From Bradyrhizobium sp. 195 (GTDB lineage Bacteria > Pseudomonadota > Alphaproteobacteria > Rhizobiales > Xanthobacteraceae), in the NCBI RefSeq assembly GCF_023101665.1, contig NZ_CP082161.1, positions 1,302,001-1,366,000 on the forward strand: 64,000 bases of DNA, written 5' to 3'. A model generated the notes under the pieces. The model was not told the origin of the DNA and made no database searches. It saw only the letters and a list, made by a program, of their open reading frames with translations. Of this stretch, positions 57,735 to 64,000 are shown one piece after another (the first letter of the stretch is position 1; each line of letters begins with the position of its first letter). Made by a program: the position numbers and the translations under genes.

Positions 57735-60671
57735 TCGTTATCCGTTTTCTTGACTAAATGCTCGAGCGGCTCGCTCCGAGCCACGACGAATGTCTCGGCC
57801 GTTTCTTGGCCAATTGGTTCGGATGGCGGTGGTTCTTCGCCCGCGGATGCCGCGGTCCTCAGCAGAATCAACCGCATCATGCGCGTTGCCGATTCCTTGG
57901 GTACGTGCCCACCGGCGCCAATTTAACGGAACGCACACCCTTTCGCCGATAACTAATCTCAAAAAGGTGAGCCAACATCAGAAGAGGCAATCAATATTGA
58001 TTCAAGCGGAAGAAAGCGTGGTCCACCACATGCTCTCATCAATGACAATCAATGCGCTACAGAATCGCGTCGCTCCTACCTAGGAACAGGTGATGCATCA
58101 TTTGAAGCTTGCGTACGAAAGAGCGGGGCTCATCCCTATGCTGGCATCTACGATTCGGGTATTGGAGCGTATCTCACGTGAGATCAATCAGGCTGAGACG
58201 ATGTTGGAGTTCATCGGCCGAGGCGAGGGGCGACCGCACTGAATTGGCGAATGAAGCTCCTCGCGCTCCTGGCTATCACGCGATCATAATGACCGAAGAA
58301 ATCAGGAGGTCAGGTTGAGCTCGACCTTTGACGAGACCATCCCATCGTTGATCTCTGCGGCGATGCACAATCATTGTGCCTTATGCCACCGCCCGCTTTC
58401 TGAAGGCCTAGGGAGCCGTCGCGGGCGTGGCATCCCTCGGACGCAAGGCGGCACACGATCGGAACGCGATTTCGACTAGATGCTTTTTCGTGTTCGACTA
58501 GCAAATCATAGGAGGCGAGGGAGCCCCTCGCTATTCTTGATCGGCTTCGAACACTTTGCCATGTTTGCTCACCGACCAAATAAGCGCTGCAGGTGATTTA
58601 GAGGTGCAGAGGTGAAGGGGGGATGGTGTCCGTAAACATGCCAATCGTCGATTGGCACAACCATAGGCCGAGACGGTCATCCTGTCCTGCGCTCTAGCGC
58701 CCCTAAACATTGATGTGGTGCCACACGCATTTTGCGAGTAGTGGAGCTTGGCGTGAAGCGAATTTCCAACTCAACAGGATATCAGCCTAGAACGCGGCCC
58801 GGTTTGGAAGTGATCAAGGGGCCATTCGTGCGGGGCCGCCCTGGGCCAATTCCAGCAAAAATCGGACAGCGCGGCCAAATCTTCCTCGGCACCTCCATCG
58901 CTGAAGGCCGACCAGTTCGACGAAACCGGAAGGGTACACGCTCCTCTGGTCGCGGCCACGCAAGACCGCCGAGTAAGCCTCGCTCGGCCAACGCCCGGCC
59001 CGAACTCATCGGGCGGGTCGGCTCTTGAGACGTTTCTATGACAGCAATCCATAATGTGTAAGCGGTCAAGACTGATAGTGAGTTTCACATATCGCTCTTC
59101 ATGAGCCTGCAAGGAGAAGATATCCAGATTTTTCACCCCTGATTTCGAAATGGACCTTCGACTGGGTGCCGGTAGCCCAAAAGCTGATCGAGACCTTCGC
59201 GCCGACCTCAGTTCTCGCTCACAAGCTCTCGGAGGTCCTATCGATTGAATCCTTGCTGCGGTAACAAGAAAGCATGGTTTACCAGGAACATACCTGGCGA
59301 GGCTTCCCGACCATGACGCCGAGATCCGAGCGCGACAACCAACTTCGCTGCGACGAACATCGGTCCGACCAGCAGATGGGCAGGATTGTCGATCATCGCG
59401 GGTCGCCGGCGCTCGAACACCAAGTGACCAATGGTCAGCAATGCAGCGCTGGTGACCATCAGGTGGCAGTAGGCGACCACATCCCGGCGGTCGTCAGATA
59501 GTTTAGGATCACGTCCGCAGCTTCAAGCAATGCGATCGCCGCGCCAAGGATAACAAAACCAAGCGCGAAGTCGAGCACGAGCCAAAAGATCAGCGCCGGC
59601 ACGAGTGCTATGGTTGCCACGCGGATATTGATCCCGAATACTGTGAGGACCGCAGGCTAAGAGGAAGAAGGGTAGCCAGGAACAAGAAGAGGGTACGTGC
59701 ATCGCGCAATTCCAGGGGCGGCGGTCATACTTCGGCGTAGTCCGCAAGCCAGCGCCGGAAATAGGAGTTCATGCGATGCTTGCCTCGCCCATCGTGTCGG
59801 CAGGCACGGCACAATTACCATCTACCAAGCGCATATGCTGGCGCCCCCGTCGAACACATACCGGTTGGTACTTAAACGCGGGGGAGCCTCGCGTCAAATC
59901 TCCTAAAAACAGCATATGTGCTAGAGTCGTGTACCTGATTCCTCAACTAAGCCGAACCTGTTTGGCGGCGAAGGACACGCACTCGTTCCGTCATAGCGTG
60001 CAAGGTCGGTGAGTACGCCTCGTGCGTACACCCGCTCGATCTACTCAGGAGGAGCGTTCTTGAAGCCGACAGCAAGGCCCGCACCTCAGTTTCTCTTGTT
60101 TCGATCGGCGCGGCAGGACGACTAGAACTCGTCCAATTGGAGTACGCAGCCGGACTGCCAGCAAAGGCGTCATGACGGGCCGTCGGCAAGCCTGCGATTA
60201 GCACAAATTGAGGAGCTTAGCGGTATCCAGCGACGAACACGCCCGCGTCCCACCCTACGGCAATTAAAAGTCTGGCATTGGCGCACCTGCGGCTGCGCCC
60301 GGGTGGCGCGGCGAGAGCGGCCTTGTACGGTAGAGCGCCGGCAACTCCGCCATAAGTTGCCTCAGCCATCGGTGGGCGGCCGAATGATGGGTCGATGACG
60401 ATTGCTGCTGTTGGAGGTCCTGAATTGTCCGTTGGCTACCCTGGCGACGCCCGGATCCCAACTGAGCCCACGCGAACCGCCTTGCCTCGCGTTGCTTGCG
60501 AGCGCGAACAGAGTCACACAGTGGGATTGCGTCGACACACCAACCCCGCTGATGTATTGCGCCGGAGGCCTATGCGAATCTCTCCTGCGTGAAGCCTTTG
60601 CGCTTCCGCAGCTTTTGAAATTCCCGTCCAGCAAATTACAATGTTTTCAGCGAACTCACGCGAGCAGAGCG
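57735..60671. other. About 2.9 kb of degenerate DNA
   Basis: No intact gene recognised. A minus-strand stretch at about 59240-59640 encodes, in broken frames, hydrophobic segments (ALIFWLVLDFALGFVILGAA; TSAALLTIGHLVFERR) that look like pieces of a membrane protein. The other short frames lack start context or familiar sequence. Confidence 0.45.
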
Positions 60672-60953
60672 CTATTTCTTCTTGGGATGTGGACGAGCCG
60701 GCTTGCGACCTTTGCGCAATGTCTTATGGGACGTTGCTCCTTTGGGCGGTTGGAGAAAGAACTCAGATAAATGGACGCCAAGCGATTTAGCCATCCGATC
60801 GAGCAGATCGATTGTTGGATTCGCATCTTGCCTCTCAACAGCGCCCATGTATGAGCGGTCAATGTCCGCATCGTAAGCCAATTGCTCCTGCGGAATACCG
60901 AGATCCACGCGGATCCGTCGCACATTCCAGGCCACAAGCGCACGAGCTTTCAT
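60672..60953 (-). CDS. XRE-family transcriptional regulator
   Basis: 93-residue one-domain regulator. The Cro/CI helix-turn-helix spans about residues 10-65: NVRRIRVDLGIPQEQLAYDA, DIDRSYMGAVERQDANPTID, LLDRMAKSLGVHLSEFF. The tail is basic (LRKGRKPARPHPKKK). The D-RSYMGAVERG-like recognition helix is typical of small phage- or island-borne XRE proteins. It stands alone in degenerate DNA; the target is unknown. Confidence 0.88.
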   Translation of the reverse strand: MKARALVAWNVRRIRVDLGIPQEQLAYDADIDRSYMGAVERQDANPTIDLLDRMAKSLGVHLSEFFLQPPKGATSHKTLRKGRKPARPHPKKK

Positions 60954-61053
60954 GCGCCAAAGCAGCCATTCGGCAGGCCATCAAACCACTGGCTATAATC
61001 GGCCTATTGTCTCAAGTTTCGCAAAAGATTGCGAACCCGCCGCGTGAGCTTAC

Positions 61054-61215
61054 TTGAAAGAGCCGGCGTTAGACCAGATGCCGGGTACGCGCGCGCCGAA
61101 TGAGTTGGTGCTGACTCCCTATGACGAACAGCATCTGTTGACGTATTGGCGACTCCTCGGTGCGGAGGCCGACGGCGCCAACTGGGAAGAAGTTGCCCGG
61201 ATCGTATTGCTTCTC
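61054..61215 (+). pseudogene. DUF2285-like fragment
   Basis: The segment LTPYDEQHLLTYWRLLGAEA and DGANWEEVARIVL resembles the DUF2285 domain found on alphaproteobacterial integrative elements. The familiar continuation (LDP-RE-..HLARAKWM) is absent; the frame goes on to 61533 with unrelated sequence. Likely a remnant of the island's conjugative or regulatory module. Confidence 0.5.
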
Positions 61216-61838
61216 GCCCTGCAGCCCCGGTTCACCTTCCGGGGCAGCAACGTCGGGGCGATCCCGGAAAGCGCCTGCAAGGAAGTGGGATTCCCGGCGA
61301 CGATCCGCGTCGACCAGAGCAGCGAGGTCGTGTCGCGCGATTTTGACCTTGACCTGTGGCCTAGCAGCGCGGCGTCACGCTGGTTTTTCATGGGTGGTCA
61401 GCGCACTGGGCTGTGGGCATCACGCGCTCTCTGGCCTGCACGGAGCATGTCGGCACCTCTGGGCGGGCAAAAACGTGGCCACGTCAGACACCGGGGTGCG
61501 CAGGACCGAATAAAGATACGGAACGCATTGTGAGCCACGAGGGTCCGATAGTGCTGCCAGTTCTCACGCAATACATCGCAAAAAGAAGCGCATTCAATCG
61601 CATTATTTGATGTTGCCGTCGGATCCATACTGCCCGCGCTTGCAACTAATCGCCAGCGTCAAAGTTCTGCTCCACACTGTCGACTCAAATGCACGTCTCA
61701 CCATCAGAAGTTTGTGCATCGATCCTGCCGTTACGTTTCGAAGCAAGGATGCGAAAGAACGAAGGCGCAGCATCAACGGAGTTCGCGCAACTTGACGGTG
61801 TCACCAATGCGTTCAAATGAATCGAACAAGAGCTCGTC

Positions 61839-62132
61839 TTAGAAAAGGATACCACCTGGCGGCAGTAGATTGAAATACTCAACTATTGCGTTCAAGTGCT
61901 CGTCACAGCTACACGTTGTCCTATAACGAGCTACGCTTTCGTTCGGAATCCAAGGACACTGTTTGGTGATGCAATTTGCGTTGCAATTGGGAAGCACGGC
62001 CTTGCGTACGCAGTTGGTCATCGTCTCTCGCGCGGTATGTGCGTCCCGCAGACTGTTGCTGCTGGGCTTTGAGTGGAAATCCGAACGGAGCGCGTCGCTG
62101 CAGAGCCAGATCAGCACCACAATCAGGATCAT
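61839..62132 (-). CDS. Small Cys-rich exported protein, unknown
   Basis: 97-residue candidate from ATG at 62132. The N-terminus MILIVVLIWLCSDALRSDFH is hydrophobic enough for a signal peptide or anchor, and the rest has several cysteines (TNCVRKAVLPNCNANCITKQ, CPWIPNE, TTCSCDEH), as in a disulfide-bonded periplasmic or secreted protein. GAAG precedes the ATG. The opposite frame extends from the monooxygenase upstream region and has no homology, so this strand is preferred. No family recognised. Confidence 0.45.
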   Translation of the reverse strand: MILIVVLIWLCSDALRSDFHSKPSSNSLRDAHTARETMTNCVRKAVLPNCNANCITKQCPWIPNESVARYRTTCSCDEHLNAIVEYFNLLPPGGILF

Positions 62133-62370
62133 TCTGGCTTCATCTAATGCTGTCCGCCGTGCCAAGCGGCTGAGTATTGGCCAGCGCAATGCCCAAAATC
62201 TTGCCTTTGAGGTTGCTGTCTCGAAGCGTGGTCGCTCGCGGCCCTTCTTCGGGCGCACTCTGGCCAAGCCTCCGCCAGGAGCGAGGTCAGTAGCCGAACA
62301 GCGTGATCAACATCAATTTGTCTTGAGGGCGTTGCCGGCAGCTTCGAGGTCGCCGCATTTGGGAGTGTCT

Positions 62371-63714
62371 ATGTCTTCCGTCATCCGCACGCTTCATCTT
62401 GGCCTCAACCTTCACGGCGCGGGCGGTCACTCCGCAGCGTGGCGTTGGCCGGGCACCAACCCAAGCGCCTTCTTCGACATTGGGCATTACGTTCGTGCTG
62501 CGAAGATTGCTGAGCGCGGCCTGTTGGATGCGGTGTTTCTAGCGGATACTCCCGCGGTGCCCTTCGACATCACTCGGCAGCCGCCACTCAATGGGCTTGA
62601 GCCTACGCTTGTGCTTTCCGTAATCGCACGCGAGACAACGCGCATCGGGCTGATCGCAACGGCGTCGACGACCTACAATGAGCCATACAATCTGGCGCGC
62701 CGTTTCCAGTCGCTCGATGTCATTAGTGGCGGCCGAGCCGCCTGGAATGCGGTTACGACATCCAGCCCAGCGACGGTAGCAAACTTTGGTGGTCGCCAGA
62801 TCGGACGCGAAGAGCGCTACAAGCGCGCCGAGGAGTTCGTTGAAGCCGTCCGTGCTCTCTGGCTGAGCTGGGGGGATGAGACCATCATTGCCGATCAGGC
62901 ATCTGGAGTTTACGCCAATAACGATCATTTCCGGCTGCTCGATCCCAGCAAGAATGCGTTCGCAATCCGAGGCCCGCTCACCCATCCTGGCTCGCGCCAA
63001 GGCTATCCCGTTATCGTTCAGGCTGGAGGTTCGGATCCTGGCGTGCGCCTCGCCGCGCGCAGCGCCGATGTCGTTTTTTCCGCTGCCGGCGACTTGACGA
63101 CGGCTATCCGGGAATCCGAGCGCGTGCGTGCGCTCTCGCGACAATTTGGCCGCGTTGCAACTCCACTCATCCTTCCCGGTCTTGTCACCTTCATCGGCGA
63201 CACGGAACAAGAGGCACAGCGCCGAAAGAAGGAAATTGACGCGCTGCTTGATCTGAAGCGCGCCATGATCGCTCTCGCACGGGACATGGAAGTGCCGGTC
63301 GAGAAACTCAGTCTCGACCAGCCCATTCCCGAAAAACTCTTGCCCGACCCGCAGAATGTACCCTTTTCGGTCGGTCATCACCGCACGATCGAAGCTCTGG
63401 CACGCGAAGGCCGCACGGTCCGCGAGATCATCGGCAGCGTTCAAGCCTTTGGTCATCGCTTGGTCGTGGGCGCACCCGAGCAGATTGCCGATTCGATCGA
63501 GTCATGGTTCCGCGCTGGCGCAGTTGATGGCTTCAACATCATTCCAGACGTACTGGAAGACGGCGCGGCGTCCTTTGTCGACCATGTCGTGCCGATTCTA
63601 CAGAGCCGCGGGCTGTTCCGCACTGAATACCAGGGTGAGACGCTGCGCGAGCATCTTGGAATCCCTCATCACGGCGCTCCTGCGGACAAGTTGGCGGCTC
63701 CGTCGTCCGTGTGA
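62371..63714 (+). CDS. Flavin-dependent monooxygenase (LLM class, NtaA/SnaA/DszA type)
   Basis: FMNH2-dependent monooxygenase of about 447 residues in the bacterial luciferase superfamily. The start MSSVIRTLHLGLNLHGAGGH at 62371 has a GGGAG site; the frame is open upstream but non-homologous. Family blocks are WRWPGTNPSAFFDIGHYVRA, AERGLLDAVFLADTPAV, EPTLVLSVIARETTRIGLIA, SGGRAAWNAVTTSSP, YPVIVQAGGSDPGVRLAARS and VVGAPEQIADSIESWFRAGA. These enzymes oxidise aminopolycarboxylates, sulfur heterocycles or similar. A solute-binding protein gene follows 32 bp later, so uptake plus oxidation of an organic nitrogen or sulfur compound is likely (inference). Confidence 0.92.
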   Translation: MSSVIRTLHLGLNLHGAGGHSAAWRWPGTNPSAFFDIGHYVRAAKIAERGLLDAVFLADTPAVPFDITRQPPLNGLEPTLVLSVIARETTRIGLIATASTTYNEPYNLARRFQSLDVISGGRAAWNAVTTSSPATVANFGGRQIGREERYKRAEEFVEAVRALWLSWGDETIIADQASGVYANNDHFRLLDPSKNAFAIRGPLTHPGSRQGYPVIVQAGGSDPGVRLAARSADVVFSAAGDLTTAIRESERVRALSRQFGRVATPLILPGLVTFIGDTEQEAQRRKKEIDALLDLKRAMIALARDMEVPVEKLSLDQPIPEKLLPDPQNVPFSVGHHRTIEALAREGRTVREIIGSVQAFGHRLVVGAPEQIADSIESWFRAGAVDGFNIIPDVLEDGAASFVDHVVPILQSRGLFRTEYQGETLREHLGIPHHGAPADKLAAPSSV

Positions 63715-63746
63715 CGCTGTTTGTCCGTATTCACTGGAGTTTGAAT

Positions 63747-64000
63747 ATGTCTGTTATCACACGCACGAGCATTGGGCGTCTCGCCATCCAACCGAACGGT
63801 CGAAGAAGGCAAAAGGCGACGGCTATGCTGTTCGCGCTCTCAAGCCTGTCGCAGATCCCGATTATGACGAGCGGCTGTGCCCAGGACGTTTCAGACGGCA
63901 GCTTGAAGCGAGGAGGTGTTATCCGTTATGGGCATTTCCAAGAGCCGCCATGCCTGTTCGGAGGATGGGTGCAGCAATGGTACCTTCAACGGCAGTATAG
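63747..64000 (+). CDS. ABC transporter substrate-binding lipoprotein (family 5), partial
   Basis: Begins at 63747 with MSVITRTSIGRLAIQPNGRR, a long signal region and candidate lipobox (MTSGC), then GVIRYGHFQEPPCLFGGWVQ with QWYLQRQY, a common start of family 5 peptide/opine-binding proteins. The gene runs off the window end. It is 32 bp after the monooxygenase on the same strand, probably one operon. Confidence 0.7.
   Translation, partial: MSVITRTSIGRLAIQPNGRRRQKATAMLFALSSLSQIPIMTSGCAQDVSDGSLKRGGVIRYGHFQEPPCLFGGWVQQWYLQRQY

Overview
The window looks like part of a Bradyrhizobium-type symbiosis island. It carries a rhizobial (Rhc) type III secretion system with its regulator TtsI, a nod box upstream of ttsI, six tts-box promoters, Nop effectors, a broken nodU-like carbamoyltransferase gene, sigma-54 promoters, and many decayed insertion sequences and group II intron pieces. 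High GC, frequent ATGA/GTGA gene overlaps and a CIRCE-controlled groESL fit an alphaproteobacterium. The genus is inferred from gene content; no rRNA or tRNA was seen.

Layout. 0-2.2 kb: groES-groEL on the minus strand with a CIRCE element and a terminator. 2.5-8.4 kb: IS481 and group II intron remnants, a membrane-anchored coiled-coil protein, a PLP-dependent lyase, and a chain of broken genes (glutamine amidotransferase, ImmA/IrrE peptidase, recombinase, IS66). 8.4-17.7 kb: T3SS core, with rhcC1 on the minus strand divergent from nopB-rhcJ-nolU-nolV-rhcN-sctO-rhcQ-rhcR-rhcS-rhcT-rhcU, which starts behind a tts box. 17.8-21.8 kb: minus-strand ttsI-rhcC2-CpaD-like lipoprotein operon behind two tandem nod-box modules. 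22-26.1 kb: two tts-box effector genes (a NopP-like protein and a 795-residue protein with a possible XopP/HLK-type C-terminus) separated by a group II intron tail.

26-39 kb: accessory DNA that splits the T3SS locus. It holds IS6, IS3, IS21, IS5 and IS110 remnants, an orphan ORF, a VapBC-type toxin-antitoxin pair, a thioredoxin-integrase chimera, an sbcC pseudogene, an antitoxin-Fic pair cut by IS21, and a second nopP behind its own tts box. 39.5-47 kb: second T3SS block, with nopX on the minus strand and, divergently, two small NopA/NopC-type genes, a strong hairpin, then sctD, an unknown gene, a TPR gene, rhcV and a small lipoprotein. 47-52.3 kb: prolyl oligopeptidase pseudogene, a rearranged IS66 and an EamA transporter.

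52.3-57.1 kb: the nodU-like pseudogene lies between the two halves of a repeat unit that is present intact just downstream. The repeats carry excellent sigma-54 -24/-12 promoters, one of them ahead of a methyltransferase gene. 57-61.8 kb: mostly degenerate DNA with a small conserved ORF, an XRE regulator and a DUF2285-like fragment. 61.8-64 kb: a small Cys-rich protein, a flavin-dependent monooxygenase and the start of a solute-binding lipoprotein.

Working model: plant flavonoids acting through NodD at the nod box turn on ttsI. TtsI, which has Glu in place of the phospho-acceptor Asp, then activates the tts boxes, so apparatus genes in two separated blocks and the effectors NopP, NopP-like and the large protein are expressed together. 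The right-hand end appears tied instead to sigma-54 (probably NifA) control.
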